Source: Pseudaquabacterium terrae
GTDB lineage: Bacteria > Pseudomonadota > Gammaproteobacteria > Burkholderiales > Burkholderiaceae_C
Length of the DNA stretch: 64,000 nt
Direction: 5' to 3'
Assembly (NCBI RefSeq): GCF_013266755.1
Contig: NZ_JABRWJ010000015.1
Location: 38,603-102,602 of the forward strand
Shown one piece after another: positions 30,751 through 41,204 of this stretch (its first letter is position 1; the number at the start of each line of letters is the position of its first letter). Under the pieces are notes generated by a model. The model saw only the letters and a program-made list of their open reading frames with translations. It had not been told where the DNA came from and ran no database searches. The position numbers and the translations under genes are program-made.

Positions 30751-31674
30751 ATGCCTGCAGTCAGCTTCCAAGAGGTCGCGAAGACCTACACCGGGCCGCG
30801 CGGACGCTTCCAGGCACTCAGCGGCGTCAGCTTCGACATCGAGCAAGGCGAGTTCTTCGGCCTGCTCGGACCCAATGGCGCCGGCAAGACGACCCTGATC
30901 AGCATCCTTGCCGGATTGACGCGCGCCAGCGCCGGGCGCGTCACGGTGATGGGCCACGACGTGCGCGAGGACTACGCGGCCGCACGCAAGGCGCTCGGCA
31001 TCGTGCCGCAGGAGCTGGTGTTCGATCCGTTCTTCTCGGTGCGCGAGACGCTGCGCATCCAGAGCGGCTACTTCGGTGTGCGCAACAACGATGCGTGGAT
31101 CGACGAGCTGCTCGAGAACCTCGGGCTCGCCGACAAGGCCCAGGCCAACATGCGCCAGCTCTCCGGCGGCATGAAGCGGCGCGTGCTCGTCGCGCAGGCG
31201 CTGGTGCACCGGCCGCCGGTGATCGTGCTCGATGAGCCGACGGCCGGCGTCGACGTCGAATTGCGGCAGACGCTGTGGGCCTTCATTGCGCGCCTGAACC
31301 GTGCAGGCCACACCGTGCTGCTGACGACGCACTACCTCGAAGAGGCCGAGGCGCTCTGCCATCGCATCGGCATGCTGAAGCAGGGACGCCTGGTCGCGCT
31401 CGATCGCACGGCGGAGCTGCTGCGCGGCATGGCCAGCACGATGCTGCGCTTCAAGACCGACCATGCGCTGCCGGCGGCGCTCGAACCGCAGGCGCGCGTG
31501 ACCGGCCGCATCGTGCAATTGAAGGCGCATGACGCGACCGAGGTCGAGCAGTTGCTGGCCGCGCTGCGTTCGGCGCAGGTGCCGATCGAGGACCTGGAGA
31601 TCGGCCGCGCGGACCTCGAGGACGTGTTCCTCGAGATCATGCAAGGCGGCGCGCTGGCCGAGGCCTCGGCATGA
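30751..31674 (+). CDS. ABC-2 type exporter, ATP-binding subunit
   Basis: A 307-residue ATPase. Walker A GPNGAGKT (about 44-51), Q-loop IVPQE, signature LSGGMKRR, Walker B VIVLDEPTAG, and H-loop TTHYLEEAE. The C-terminal 80 residues resemble the accessory domain of YadG-like and drug-exporter subunits. The start at 30751 is preferred over a codon 45 bp upstream that lies inside the promoter. It overlaps the permease by 4 bp. Substrate unknown; in related bacteria this pair precedes bolA and the his operon, which may be only positional. Confidence 0.9.
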   Translation: MPAVSFQEVAKTYTGPRGRFQALSGVSFDIEQGEFFGLLGPNGAGKTTLISILAGLTRASAGRVTVMGHDVREDYAAARKALGIVPQELVFDPFFSVRETLRIQSGYFGVRNNDAWIDELLENLGLADKAQANMRQLSGGMKRRVLVAQALVHRPPVIVLDEPTAGVDVELRQTLWAFIARLNRAGHTVLLTTHYLEEAEALCHRIGMLKQGRLVALDRTAELLRGMASTMLRFKTDHALPAALEPQARVTGRIVQLKAHDATEVEQLLAALRSAQVPIEDLEIGRADLEDVFLEIMQGGALAEASA

Positions 31675-32432
31675 CGCTCGCCGGTGCACGCACGCTCTTC
31701 TACAAGGAAGTGCTGCGCTTCTGGAAGGTCGCCTTCCAGACCATCGCGGCGCCGGTGCTGACGGCAGTGATGTACCTGCTGATCTTCGGCCATGTGCTCG
31801 AAGACCGCGTGCAGGTGTTCGAAGGTGTCGGCTACACCAGCTTCCTGATTCCCGGGCTGGTGATGATGAGCGTGCTGCAGAACGCGTTTGCCAACAGCTC
31901 GTCGAGCCTGGTCCAGAGCAAGATCACCGGCAACCTCGTGTTCCTGCTGGTGACGCCGCTGTCGCACTGGGCCTGGTTCGCGGCCTACGTGGGTGCCGCG
32001 GTCGTGCGCGGGCTGTCCGTCGGGCTCGGCGTCTACCTCGTCACGGTGTGGTTCGCGCCGCCGGCCTATGCCGAACCCTGGTGGATCGTGATCTTCGCCG
32101 CGCTCGGAGCCGGCATGCTGGGCTCGCTCGGGCTGATCGCGGGCTTGTGGGCCGAGAAGTTCGATCAGATGGCGGCGTTCCAGAACTTCATCATCATGCC
32201 GATGACCTTCCTCTCCGGCGTGTTCTATTCGGTGAAGTCGCTGCCGGGCATGTGGCAGGCGGTGAGCCATCTGAATCCGTTCTTCTACATGATCGACGGC
32301 TTCCGTCGCGGCTTCTTCGGCTCGAGCGATGTCTCGCCGTGGTTGAGCCTGGCCATCGTCGGCGCGAGCTTCGTGCTCGTGTCCGGCTTGGCATTGAAGC
32401 TGTTGGCCAGCGGCTACAAGCTGCGCCAATGA
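31671..32432 (+). CDS. ABC-2 type exporter, permease subunit (YadH-like)
   Basis: A 253-residue membrane protein with about six hydrophobic segments, for example YTSFLIPGLVMMSVLQNAF and WWIVIFAALGAGMLGSLGLI. The ABC-2 family signature appears as FQNFIIMPMTFLSGVFYSVK with FFYMIDGFRRGFFG near the end. Translationally coupled to the ATPase (ATGA). Confidence 0.9.
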   Translation: MTLAGARTLFYKEVLRFWKVAFQTIAAPVLTAVMYLLIFGHVLEDRVQVFEGVGYTSFLIPGLVMMSVLQNAFANSSSSLVQSKITGNLVFLLVTPLSHWAWFAAYVGAAVVRGLSVGLGVYLVTVWFAPPAYAEPWWIVIFAALGAGMLGSLGLIAGLWAEKFDQMAAFQNFIIMPMTFLSGVFYSVKSLPGMWQAVSHLNPFFYMIDGFRRGFFGSSDVSPWLSLAIVGASFVLVSGLALKLLASGYKLRQ

Positions 32433-32448
32433 GATAATCCGCCGCATC

Positions 32449-32727
32449 ATGGCCGACCCGACTGCCGACGACGTGCGTGGCTTCATCGCCGCGGGCCTCG
32501 ATTGCGAGCATCTCGCAGTGGAGGGCGACGGCCGCCATTTCTTCGCGACGATCGTCTCACCGGCGTTCGAAGGCTTGAGCCGCATCGCGCGCCACCAGCG
32601 CGTGTATGCCGCGCTCGGCGAGAGGATGCGCGAGCAGATCCACGCGCTGTCGATGAAGACGCTCACGCCCGCCGAGTGGGCCGCCACGCCCGGCGACCCG
32701 GCACCCACGCAACACGCCCATCACTGA
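32449..32727 (+). CDS. BolA-family protein (IbaG/BolA)
   Basis: A 92-residue protein that in this family binds monothiol glutaredoxins with [2Fe-2S] clusters and takes part in iron-sulfur trafficking or acid stress. Core motif VEGDGRHFFATIVSPAFEGL and RHQRVYAALGERMREQIHALSM are diagnostic; the conserved histidine lies in the last segment. It is 16 bp after the permease. In related genomes murA follows; here it does not (see the next entry). Confidence 0.88.
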   Translation: MADPTADDVRGFIAAGLDCEHLAVEGDGRHFFATIVSPAFEGLSRIARHQRVYAALGERMREQIHALSMKTLTPAEWAATPGDPAPTQHAHH

Positions 32728-32831
32728 AGATCCGCGGCCACGAGCGCTGCGGATGACGCCGGAACACGTCCTCGCGACGACAGCCTCCGGCACCATCCTT
32801 CAGCGCGCCTCCGCACAGCGAGCGAACCCAG
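32728..32831 (+). other. Gap between bolA and hisG, possible scar of a lost murA
   Basis: In many Burkholderiales murA lies here. No murA is present. Bases 32724-32753 read LKIRGHERCG before a stop, which resembles the start of MurA proteins (D-K-x-x-I-x-G-x-x-x-L-x-G pattern). Inserting one base at the CGC-TGC position would extend the resemblance. The match is short and may be chance. The remaining 75 bp hold nothing I recognise except the hisG leader. Confidence 0.3.
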
Positions 32832-33488
32832 ATGAACTCCCCGATCACGCTGGCCTTGTCGAAGGGCCGCATCTTCGATGAAACCTTGCCGCTGCTCGCC
32901 GCCGCGGGCATCGAGGTGGCCGAGGATCCGGAGAAGAGCCGCAAACTGATTCTCGCGACCAGCCGCCCCGAAGTGCGGGTCGTGCTGGTGCGCGCGAGCG
33001 ACGTGCCGACCTATGTCGAGCAGGGCGGGGCCGACCTCGGCGTCGCGGGCCTGGACATCCTGCTCGAGCACGGCAGCGCGGGGCTCTACCAGCCGCTGGA
33101 CCTGGGCATCGCGCGTTGCCGCATGAGCGTGGCGACGCGGGCTGATTTTGATTACGTCGCCGCGGTGCAGCAGGGTTCGCGCATCCGCGTCGCGACCAAG
33201 TACACGCAGATCGCGCGCCAGCACTTCGCCGACAAGGGCGTGCATGTCGACCTGATCAAGCTCTACGGCTCGATGGAGCTGGCACCGCTGACCGGCCTGG
33301 CCGATGCGATCGTCGACCTCGTGTCCACCGGCAGCACGCTGCGCGCGAATCACCTGGTCGAGGTCGAGCGCATCCTCGACGTCAGCTCGCGGCTGGTCGT
33401 CAACCAGGCCGCGTTGAAGCTCAAGCGCGAAACGATCCGCGGGCTGATCGACGCCTTCGCCCAGGCCTGCACGAAGACCACGCCATGA
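32832..33488 (+). CDS. hisG: ATP phosphoribosyltransferase, short form
   Basis: First step of histidine synthesis: condenses ATP and PRPP. At 218 residues it is the short form that lacks the regulatory C-terminal domain and works with HisZ, which is not in the window. [17 protein letters not shown] opens the chain; the PRPP site is [13 protein letters not shown] near residue 157-169. First his gene; hisD overlaps its stop by 4 bp. Confidence 0.96.
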   Translation: MNSPITLALSKGRIFDETLPLLAAAGIEVAEDPEKSRKLILATSRPEVRVVLVRASDVPTYVEQGGADLGVAGLDILLEHGSAGLYQPLDLGIARCRMSVATRADFDYVAAVQQGSRIRVATKYTQIARQHFADKGVHVDLIKLYGSMELAPLTGLADAIVDLVSTGSTLRANHLVEVERILDVSSRLVVNQAALKLKRETIRGLIDAFAQACTKTTP

Positions 33489-34804
33489 CCGCCGTCGCCA
33501 TTCGCCACCTGCGCAGTGACGCGCCCGAGTTCGACGAGCAACTGCGACGCTTGCAGCATTGGTCGGCCGAGACCGATGCGGCGATCGAGCAGCGCGTGGC
33601 CGAGATCGTCGACGACGTGCGGCGGCGCGGCGATGCGGCGGTGCTCGACTACACCGCGCGCTTCGATGCCTTGCCCGCCGCATCGGTCGAGGCGCTGCAG
33701 TTGACGCGTGACGAGCTGAAGCAGGCCTTCGACACGATCACGCCGGCGCAGCGCGATGCGCTGCAGGCCGCCGCCGCCCGCGTTCGCGCCTTCCACGAGC
33801 GCCAGCTGGAAGCCTGCGGCCGCAGCTGGCACTACCGCGACGAGGACGGCACGCTGCTCGGCCAGAAAGTGACGCCGCTCGACCGGGTCGGCATCTACGT
33901 GCCGGGCGGCAAGGCGGCGTACCCGTCGTCGGTGCTGATGAACGCGCTGCCGGCGCAGGTCGCCGGCGTCGGCGAGATCGTGATGGTCGTGCCGACGCCG
34001 CGCGGCGAGAAGAATGCGCTGGTGCTGGCCGCAGCCTATGTCGCCGGCGTCACCCGCGCCTACACGATTGGTGGCGCGCAGGCGGTCGCCGCGCTGGCCT
34101 ACGGCACCGCGGCCGTGCCGCGCGTCGACAAGATCACCGGCCCGGGCAATGCGTACGTGGCCAGCGCCAAACGCCGCGTCTTCGGGCAGGTCGGCATCGA
34201 CATGATCGCCGGACCAAGCGAGATCCTCGTGCTCGCCGACGGCGGCACGCCGGCCGATTGGGTCGCGATGGATCTGTTCAGCCAGGCTGAGCACGACGAG
34301 CTGGCGCAGAGCATCCTGCTTTGTCCCGACGCGGGCTACATCGCCGACGTGCAGGCAGCGATCGATCGCCTGCTGCCGGAGATGCCGCGCCGCGATGTCA
34401 TCCGCGCCTCGCTCGAAGGTCGCGGAGCGCTGGTGCTGACCCGCTCGATGGAAGAGGCCTGCGAGATCAGCAACCGCATCGCGCCCGAGCACCTGGAGGT
34501 GAGCGCCAGCGAACCAGGGCGCTGGGAGCCGCTGCTGCACCACGCCGGGGCGATCTTCCTCGGCGCCTACACCAGCGAAAGCCTCGGTGACTATTGCGCC
34601 GGTCCGAACCACGTGCTGCCCACTTCCGGCACCGCGCGCTTCAGCTCGCCGCTCGGTGTCTACGACTTCCAGAAGCGAAGCAGCCTGATCGAAGTCAGCG
34701 AAGCCGGCGCTCACAAACTCGGCCCGATCGCCGCCGAACTGGCGTACGGCGAAGGCTTGCAGGCGCACGCCCGCGCGGCCGAAATGCGCCTTCGGAAACC
34801 TTGA
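33485..34804 (+). CDS. hisD: Histidinol dehydrogenase
   Basis: A 439-residue Zn/NAD enzyme that does the last two oxidations to histidine. [21 protein letters not shown] and the family signature region from [15 protein letters not shown] to SQAEHD (about 238-265, holding zinc ligands) are present, as are EH in APEHLEV and the C-terminal region [10 protein letters not shown]. Overlaps hisG by 4 bp. Its stop lies inside the -35 of the toxin-antitoxin promoter. Confidence 0.96.
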   Translation: MTAVAIRHLRSDAPEFDEQLRRLQHWSAETDAAIEQRVAEIVDDVRRRGDAAVLDYTARFDALPAASVEALQLTRDELKQAFDTITPAQRDALQAAAARVRAFHERQLEACGRSWHYRDEDGTLLGQKVTPLDRVGIYVPGGKAAYPSSVLMNALPAQVAGVGEIVMVVPTPRGEKNALVLAAAYVAGVTRAYTIGGAQAVAALAYGTAAVPRVDKITGPGNAYVASAKRRVFGQVGIDMIAGPSEILVLADGGTPADWVAMDLFSQAEHDELAQSILLCPDAGYIADVQAAIDRLLPEMPRRDVIRASLEGRGALVLTRSMEEACEISNRIAPEHLEVSASEPGRWEPLLHHAGAIFLGAYTSESLGDYCAGPNHVLPTSGTARFSSPLGVYDFQKRSSLIEVSEAGAHKLGPIAAELAYGEGLQAHARAAEMRLRKP

Positions 34805-34849
34805 CACGAACTTCGTGCAACACGAGAATCGTGCAACACTGAGTTCGTG
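34801..34849 (+). promoter_or_regulatory. Promoter and triple palindromic operator of the toxin-antitoxin pair
   Basis: -35 TTGACA (34801-34806, overlapping the hisD stop), 17-bp spacer, -10 GAGAAT (34824-34829). Three 13-bp palindromes of the type CACGAA-N-TTCGTG follow each other at exactly 16-bp steps: 34805-34817 (perfect), 34821-34833 (one mismatch pair) and 34837-34849 (outer CAC/GTG kept). Two contain the direct repeat TCGTGCAACAC (34813 and 34829). The arrangement covers the promoter and fits autoregulation by a ribbon-helix-helix antitoxin. Confidence 0.7.
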
Positions 34850-34855
34850 TTCAGC

Positions 34856-35092
34856 ATGAAGAACGTCACCGTCACGATGGAAGACAGCGTCGCCGAGTGG
34901 GCCAGGCTCGAGGCGGCGCGCCGCAATACCAGCGTCTCGCGGCTGATCGGCGAGATGCTGGCCGAGAAGATGCGGCACGACGACGCCTACGAGCGCGCGA
35001 TGAACGAATGGCTCAGCCGCGACCGCTTCTGGACTTCCGACGGTTCGCCCTATCCGACCCGCGAGGAGACGCATGAGCGCGGTGTTCGTTGA
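34856..35092 (+). CDS. Antitoxin of a VapBC-like pair, ribbon-helix-helix type
   Basis: A 78-residue protein. MKNVTVTMEDSVAEWARLEA and NTSVSRLIGEMLAEKM fit a beta-strand plus two helices, the RHH/CopG DNA-binding fold. The tail FWTSDGSPYPTREET would wrap the toxin. ATG 34856 is chosen; GTG 34847 is in frame but lies within the third operator palindrome. The toxin gene starts 20 bp before its stop. It probably represses its own promoter through the repeats just upstream. Confidence 0.78.
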   Translation: MKNVTVTMEDSVAEWARLEAARRNTSVSRLIGEMLAEKMRHDDAYERAMNEWLSRDRFWTSDGSPYPTREETHERGVR

Positions 35093-35522
35093 CACGAACG
35101 TCCTGATCTACAGCGAAGACCGCGCCGACGCCGTGAAGCAGCGACGCGCCATCGACTGGCTGCGCGTGCTGTGGCTGAGCCGGCGCGGCCGCGTCAGCAC
35201 GCAGGTGCTGAGCGAGTTCTATGTCAACGCGACCCGCAAGCTGCGTCCGGCGATGCCCGCCGGCGACGCCCGGGCCGAGGTGCGGCGCTATCAGCGCTGG
35301 CAGCCCTGGTCGATCGATCACGCGACGGTCGAGACGGCGTGGGCCGTCGAAAGCCGCTTCGGCCTGAGTTACTGGGATGCATTGATCGTTGCCGCCGCCC
35401 GCGCGCAGGGCTGTCGCTTCCTGCTCACCGAAGACCTGCAACACGGCCAGCAGATCGACAGCGTGCAGATCCTCAACCCCTTCCTCGTCGGGCCCGAAGT
35501 GCTCGACGCCCCCACCGCATGA
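35073..35522 (+). CDS. PIN-domain toxin of a VapBC-like pair
   Basis: A 149-residue PIN-domain ribonuclease. Metal-binding acidic residues are all present: D7 (VFVDTNVLIY), E48 (QVLSEFYVN), D102 (SYWDALIVAAA) and D121 (LLTEDLQHG). VapC toxins cleave tRNA or rRNA; the target here is unknown. It overlaps the antitoxin by 20 bp, and its stop overlaps the ATG of hisC (ATGA), so the pair is stitched seamlessly into the his operon. Confidence 0.85.
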   Translation: MSAVFVDTNVLIYSEDRADAVKQRRAIDWLRVLWLSRRGRVSTQVLSEFYVNATRKLRPAMPAGDARAEVRRYQRWQPWSIDHATVETAWAVESRFGLSYWDALIVAAARAQGCRFLLTEDLQHGQQIDSVQILNPFLVGPEVLDAPTA

Positions 35523-36607
35523 ACGCCTCCCTCGACACCTGCATGACCCGCACAATCCGCAGCGACATCCAGGGCATGCATGCCTACGCGGTGCAGCCGA
35601 GCGCCGGCATGGTCAAGCTCGACACGATGGAGAACCCGTATCGCCTGCCCGAGCACCTGCAGCAGGCGCTCGGCGAGCGACTCGGCCGCATCGCGATCAA
35701 CCGCTACCCGGCCGAGCGCACCGACGACCTGCGCGCCGCGCTGGCCACGCACGCTGGCCTGCCCGAAGGCTGCGCGCTGACGTTGGGCAACGGATCGGAC
35801 GAGCTGATCACGATGCTCAGCATGGCCTGCGACCTGCCCGGCGCGGCGATCATGGCGCCGCTGCCGAGCTTCGTGATGTACGGCATGTCGGCCGCGTTGC
35901 AGGGCATCCGCTTCATCGGCGTGCCGCTGACGGCGGACTTCGAGCTCGACGAGCCGGCGATGCTGGCGGCGATCGAGACCGAGAAGCCGACGCTGCTGTA
36001 CCTCGCCTATCCGAACAACCCGAGCGCGAACCTGTGGGACGACGCGGTGATCGATCGCCTGATCGAGGCCGTCGGCCGCATCGACGGGCTGGTGGTGATC
36101 GACGAGGCCTACCAGCCCTTCGCGGCGCGCGACTCGATGAACCGGCTGCAGCGCTATCCGAACGTTCTCGTGATGCGCACGATGAGCAAGTTCGGCCTCG
36201 CCGGCGTGCGCATCGGCTACCTGATGGGGCGCGCGCCGCTGATCGGCCAGATCGACAAGCTGCGGCCGCCCTTCAACATCAGCGTGTTGAACGCGGAAGC
36301 CGGGTTGTTCGCGCTCGAGCACGTCGACGAATATGCGCGCCAAGCGGCGGCGATCCGCAGCGAGCGCGAGCGCCTGCTGCGCGAGCTGGCCGAGTTGCCC
36401 GGCGTGCATCCGTTCCCGAGCCAGGCCAACATGATCCTCGTGCGCGTGCCCGACTCCGCCGCGGCCTTCGCCGGCATGAAGGAGCGCGGCGTGCTGGTGA
36501 AGAACCTCGGCCGCATGCATCCGCTGCTGGTCAACTGCCTGCGGCTGACGATCGGCACGCCGGACGAAAACGTGCAGATGATGGACGCGCTTCGCGCGTC
36601 CCTGTAA
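35519..36607 (+). CDS. hisC: Histidinol-phosphate aminotransferase
   Basis: A 362-residue PLP enzyme that transaminates imidazole-acetol phosphate. The PLP lysine is in [28 protein letters not shown] and [10 protein letters not shown] are the usual cofactor-binding motifs, and the C-terminal [10 protein letters not shown] is canonical. The first ATG (35519) overlaps the toxin stop; ATG 35543 ([11 protein letters not shown]) is the likely ancestral start. 25 bp before hisB. Confidence 0.94.
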   Translation: MNASLDTCMTRTIRSDIQGMHAYAVQPSAGMVKLDTMENPYRLPEHLQQALGERLGRIAINRYPAERTDDLRAALATHAGLPEGCALTLGNGSDELITMLSMACDLPGAAIMAPLPSFVMYGMSAALQGIRFIGVPLTADFELDEPAMLAAIETEKPTLLYLAYPNNPSANLWDDAVIDRLIEAVGRIDGLVVIDEAYQPFAARDSMNRLQRYPNVLVMRTMSKFGLAGVRIGYLMGRAPLIGQIDKLRPPFNISVLNAEAGLFALEHVDEYARQAAAIRSERERLLRELAELPGVHPFPSQANMILVRVPDSAAAFAGMKERGVLVKNLGRMHPLLVNCLRLTIGTPDENVQMMDALRASL

Positions 36608-36632
36608 ACCTCAGACACTCGATCGAATTCAC

Positions 36633-37223
36633 ATGGACCGCATCGCCGAAGTCCGCCGCGACACCAAGGAAACGCAGATCCGCGTGCGGGTCAACCTCGA
36701 CGGCACTGGCCAGTCGAAGCTGGCCACCGGCATCGGCTTCTTCGACCACATGCTCGACCAGGTCGCGCGCCATGGGCTGATCGATCTCGACATCGAAGCC
36801 CAGGGCGACCTGCACATCGATGGCCACCATACGGTCGAGGACGTCGGCATCACGCTGGGCATGGCGGTGTTCCAGGCCATCGGCGACAAGAAGGGGCTGA
36901 CGCGCTACGGCCACGCCTACGTGCCGCTCGACGAAGCCCTGTCGCGCGTCGTCATCGACTTCTCCGGCCGGCCCGGGTTGCACATGGACATCCCGTTCAA
37001 GGCCGGCATGGTCGGCGCGTTCGACACGCAGCTGACCTTCGAGTTCTTCCAGGGCTTCGTGAACCACGCGCTGGTCACGCTGCACATCGACAACCTGAAG
37101 GGCGCCAACGCGCACCACCAGGCCGAGACGGTGTTCAAGGCCTTCGGCCGCGCGCTGCGCATGGCGATGACGCTCGATCCGCGTTCGGCCGGAGTCATTC
37201 CGTCAACGAAAGGCTCGTTGTGA
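36633..37223 (+). CDS. hisB: Imidazoleglycerol-phosphate dehydratase
   Basis: A 196-residue monofunctional HisB that dehydrates IGP using manganese. Metal-binding histidine clusters are [24 protein letters not shown] and [14 protein letters not shown]. It lacks the N-terminal phosphatase domain of enterobacterial HisB, so histidinol phosphatase must be elsewhere. Overlaps hisH by 4 bp. Confidence 0.96.
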   Translation: MDRIAEVRRDTKETQIRVRVNLDGTGQSKLATGIGFFDHMLDQVARHGLIDLDIEAQGDLHIDGHHTVEDVGITLGMAVFQAIGDKKGLTRYGHAYVPLDEALSRVVIDFSGRPGLHMDIPFKAGMVGAFDTQLTFEFFQGFVNHALVTLHIDNLKGANAHHQAETVFKAFGRALRMAMTLDPRSAGVIPSTKGSL

Positions 37224-37879
37224 AGCGCACTGTCGCGGTCGTCGACTACGGCATGGGCAACCTGCGCTCGGTGTCGCAGGCGGTGATGCATGTGGCGGCC
37301 GGCTCGGACGTCGAGGTGATCGTCACGCAGCGGCCCGACGAGGTCTACGCCGCCGAGCGCATCGTGCTGCCGGGCCAGGGCGCGATGCGCGACTGCATGC
37401 GCGAGCTGCACGACTCGGGGCTGAAGGAAGCGGTGCTCGACGCCGCGGCGCGCAAGCCGCTGATGGGCGTGTGCGTCGGCATGCAGATGCTGCTCGACCA
37501 CAGCGAGGAGCAGGACACGCCGGGCCTGGGCCTGCTGCATGGCGAGGTGCGGCGCTTCCGGCTCGACGGCCGGCTGCAGCCCGACGGCAGCCGCTTCAAG
37601 GTGCCGCAGATGGGCTGGAACCGCGTTTTCCAGGCCGCGCACGGCGGCCGCCCGCACGCGCTGTGGGCCGGCGTGCCGGATCAGAGCTGGTACTACTTCG
37701 TGCACAGTTTCTACACCACGACGACGGATCCGCGCGACAGTGCGGGCGAGGCCGACTACGGCGGCCGCTTTACCTGCGCCGTGGCGCGGGATAACATTTT
37801 TGCCACCCAATTCCACCCTGAGAAGAGTGCCGAGCAGGGCCTCGCCCTGTACCGCAACTTCCTGTCCTGGCGGCCGTAA
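37220..37879 (+). CDS. hisH: Imidazole glycerol phosphate synthase, glutaminase subunit
   Basis: A 219-residue class I glutamine amidotransferase. It starts with GTG, overlapping the hisB stop. Nucleophile cysteine in [11 protein letters not shown] (near residue 85), and the His-Glu pair in [11 protein letters not shown]. It supplies ammonia to HisF. 17 bp before hisA. Confidence 0.96.
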   Translation: MKRTVAVVDYGMGNLRSVSQAVMHVAAGSDVEVIVTQRPDEVYAAERIVLPGQGAMRDCMRELHDSGLKEAVLDAAARKPLMGVCVGMQMLLDHSEEQDTPGLGLLHGEVRRFRLDGRLQPDGSRFKVPQMGWNRVFQAAHGGRPHALWAGVPDQSWYYFVHSFYTTTTDPRDSAGEADYGGRFTCAVARDNIFATQFHPEKSAEQGLALYRNFLSWRP

Positions 37880-37896
37880 GACGTCGCGTCCTTTCC

Positions 37897-38646
37897 ATGT
37901 TGTTGATCCCTGCAATCGACCTCAAAGACGGCATGTGCGTGCGCCTGAAGCAAGGCGACATGAATGCCTCCACCACCTTCGGCGAGGACCCGGCCGCGAT
38001 GGCGCGACGATGGGTGAATGCCGGCGCGCGACGGCTGCACCTGGTCGACCTGAACGGCGCCTTCGCCGGCAAGCCGGTCAACGAGGCGGCGGTGAAAGCT
38101 ATCCTCGCCGAGGTCGGCGACGAGATTCCGGTGCAGCTCGGCGGCGGCATCCGCGACCTCGACACGATCGAGCGCTACCTCGACGACGGCCTGAGCTTCA
38201 TCATCATCGGCACCGCGGCGGTCAAGAACCCGGGTTTCCTGAAGGACGCCTGCACGGCCTTCGGCGGCCACATCATCGTCGGCCTTGACGCCAAGGACGG
38301 CAAGGTCGCCACCGACGGCTGGAGCAAGCTGACCGGCCACGAGGTGATCGACCTGGCGCAGAAGTTCGAGGGCTACGGCGTCGAGGGCGTGATCTACACC
38401 GACATCGGCCGCGACGGCATGCTGACCGGCATCAACGTCGATGCCACCGTCAAGCTCGCGCAGGCGCTGACGATGCCGGTGTTCGCCTCGGGCGGGCTGT
38501 CGGACCTGGCGGACGTTGAACGGCTGTGCGCGGTGCAGGGCGAGGGCATCGAGGGCGTGATCTGCGGGCGTTCGATCTACACCGGCGCGCTCGATTTCGC
38601 CGCGGCGCAGGCCCGGGCCGACGCGCTGCTGCAGGCGGTGCGCTAG
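37897..38646 (+). CDS. hisA: ProFAR isomerase
   Basis: A 249-residue TIM-barrel Amadori isomerase. [19 protein letters not shown] at the N-terminus carries the catalytic aspartate (D8); the partner aspartate is in [13 protein letters not shown]. Half-barrel duplication with hisF is apparent. It has 3 bp between its stop and hisF. Confidence 0.96.
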   Translation: MLLIPAIDLKDGMCVRLKQGDMNASTTFGEDPAAMARRWVNAGARRLHLVDLNGAFAGKPVNEAAVKAILAEVGDEIPVQLGGGIRDLDTIERYLDDGLSFIIIGTAAVKNPGFLKDACTAFGGHIIVGLDAKDGKVATDGWSKLTGHEVIDLAQKFEGYGVEGVIYTDIGRDGMLTGINVDATVKLAQALTMPVFASGGLSDLADVERLCAVQGEGIEGVICGRSIYTGALDFAAAQARADALLQAVR

Positions 38647-38649
38647 CCG

Positions 38650-39411
38650 ATGCTCGCCAAACGGATCATTCCCTGCCTGGACGTCACCGGCGGCCGGGTC
38701 GTCAAGGGCGTCAACTTCGTCGAGCTGCGCGATGCGGGCGATCCGGTCGAGATCGCCGCGCGCTACAACGAGCAGGGCGCCGACGAGCTGACCTTCCTCG
38801 ACATCACCGCCACCAGCGACGCGCGCGACCTGATCCTGCCGATCATCGAGGCGGTCGCTTCGCAGGTGTTCATCCCGTTGACCGTCGGCGGCGGCGTGCG
38901 CACGGTCGAGGACGTGCGCCGGCTGCTGAATGCCGGTGCCGACAAGGTCAGCTTCAATTCGGCGGCGGTCGCCAATCCGCAGATCATTGCCGATGCATCG
39001 GCGAAGTACGGCGCGCAGGCCATCGTCGTCGCCATCGATGCGAAAGCGCGTGCCGGTGGTGACGGCTGGGACGTCTACACGCACGGCGGGCGCCGCAATA
39101 CCGGGCTCGATGCCGTGGCGTGGGCCCGGCAGATGGCCGAGGCCGGCGCCGGCGAGATCCTGCTGACGAGCATGGACCGCGACGGTACACGCGTGGGCTT
39201 CGACCTCGCGCTGACGCGTGCGGTCAGCGATGCCGTGCCGGTGCCGGTGATCGCGTCGGGCGGCGTCGGCAATCTGGAGCACCTGGCCGATGGCATCCAG
39301 CAAGGCCACGCCGATGCGGTGCTCGCGGCGAGCATCTTCCACTACGGCGAATTCACCGTCGGCCAGGCCAAGGCCTTGATGGCCGCGCGCGGCATCCCGG
39401 TGCGCCAGTGA
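38650..39411 (+). CDS. hisF: Imidazole glycerol phosphate synthase, cyclase subunit
   Basis: A 253-residue TIM-barrel cyclase. [17 protein letters not shown] carries the first catalytic aspartate (D11) and [14 protein letters not shown] the second. It works with HisH. In many relatives hisI and hisE follow; here rsmD follows directly with a GTGA overlap. Confidence 0.96.
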   Translation: MLAKRIIPCLDVTGGRVVKGVNFVELRDAGDPVEIAARYNEQGADELTFLDITATSDARDLILPIIEAVASQVFIPLTVGGGVRTVEDVRRLLNAGADKVSFNSAAVANPQIIADASAKYGAQAIVVAIDAKARAGGDGWDVYTHGGRRNTGLDAVAWARQMAEAGAGEILLTSMDRDGTRVGFDLALTRAVSDAVPVPVIASGGVGNLEHLADGIQQGHADAVLAASIFHYGEFTVGQAKALMAARGIPVRQ

Positions 39412-40013
39412 CGTCGCCCGGGCGCGGCAGCGCGCCGCAGCCGCACGAAGTCCGCCTGATCGGCGGCGAATGGAAGCGCAGCAAGCTGCCGGTGGCGGAC
39501 AAGCCGGGCCTGCGGCCGACGCCGGACCGCGTGCGCGAGACGCTGTTCAATTGGCTTGGCCAGGACCTGAGCGGCTGGCGCGTGCTCGATGCGTTTGCCG
39601 GCAGCGGAGCGCTGGGGTTCGAGGCGGCTTCGCGTGGTGCGGCGGAGGTGGTGCTGCTGGAGCGAGATGCCGAGCTCGTGCGCAGCCTGCGCGCGAGCCA
39701 GGTGCGACTGAAAGCGAACGCCTTGCGCATCGAGGCGGCCGATGCGCTGGCCTGGATGGCGCGCTGTCCTGCAGCCTCGTTCGACCTGGTGCTGCTCGAC
39801 CCGCCGTTCACCGGCGATCTGCTCACTCCGGCCCTGCAGGCTGCGGCGCCGTTGGTCGCGCCGCCGGGCTGGCTGTACGTCGAGAGCGGTGCCCCATTGA
39901 GCGACGCGCCGCCCGGTTTCGAGACCTGGCGCAGCGGCCGCGCCGGCGCGGTGTTCTTCCAGTTGCTGCGGCGCAGCAGCTACACTGCCGCCGAGCCGTC
40001 CGACCAGGAGTGA
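39408..40013 (+). CDS. rsmD: 16S rRNA (guanine(966)-N2)-methyltransferase RsmD
   Basis: A 201-residue SAM-dependent methyltransferase. The start is GTG 39408, overlapping the hisF stop, giving [20 protein letters not shown]. The SAM loop is [18 protein letters not shown] and the catalytic motif LLDPPF. The N-terminal [15 protein letters not shown] is the RsmD signature. Followed by coaD with a near-zero gap, a common pairing. Confidence 0.93.
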   Translation: MTSPGRGSAPQPHEVRLIGGEWKRSKLPVADKPGLRPTPDRVRETLFNWLGQDLSGWRVLDAFAGSGALGFEAASRGAAEVVLLERDAELVRSLRASQVRLKANALRIEAADALAWMARCPAASFDLVLLDPPFTGDLLTPALQAAAPLVAPPGWLYVESGAPLSDAPPGFETWRSGRAGAVFFQLLRRSSYTAAEPSDQE

Positions 40014-40015
40014 AC

Positions 40016-40809
<794 letters not shown>

Positions 40810-40823
40810 AGCTGCCGCCCGCC

Positions 40824-41204
40824 TCAGGCCTTCGCCGCTGAGGCTTTCGGCTTCTTCTTCGGCTTGCCCTTCTTCGGCGCCGATGCGGCCGAGGCCGGCT
40901 TGGCGCTGGGGCCCACGTTGGCCGCGGTCGTCGGCACGATCGCCTTCTCGCGTGCCACCCGTTCGGCCGCCAGCTTGTCGGCCAGCTTGCGTTCGCGTTC
41001 CGCGATGTCCTCGGCTTCGCGGCGCTGCTGGACAGTGCGTGCATCGTCCGGCAAGGCGCTGCCGGCGGGGCAGGGCGTGGCCGAGTACTGCTTGCCCTCG
41101 GGTCCGCAGCGATAGACCGTGCTCGTCGCCGCCGGCTGCGCGACGGCCAGCGTCTGCGTGGCGGCAAGCAGGACGCCGGTCAGGCCACGCATCATCGAGC
41201 TCAT
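40824..41204 (-). CDS. Small exported DUF4124-like protein
   Basis: A 126-residue protein with a signal peptide (about 1-23, ending LAVAQ), then [20 protein letters not shown] with two cysteines, as in DUF4124 proteins. A charged, coiled-coil-prone segment (about 55-85) and a lysine-rich tail [16 protein letters not shown] follow. The ATG at 41204 overlaps the pth stop. Function unknown. Confidence 0.65.
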   Translation of the reverse strand: MSSMMRGLTGVLLAATQTLAVAQPAATSTVYRCGPEGKQYSATPCPAGSALPDDARTVQQRREAEDIAERERKLADKLAAERVAREKAIVPTTAANVGPSAKPASAASAPKKGKPKKKPKASAAKA

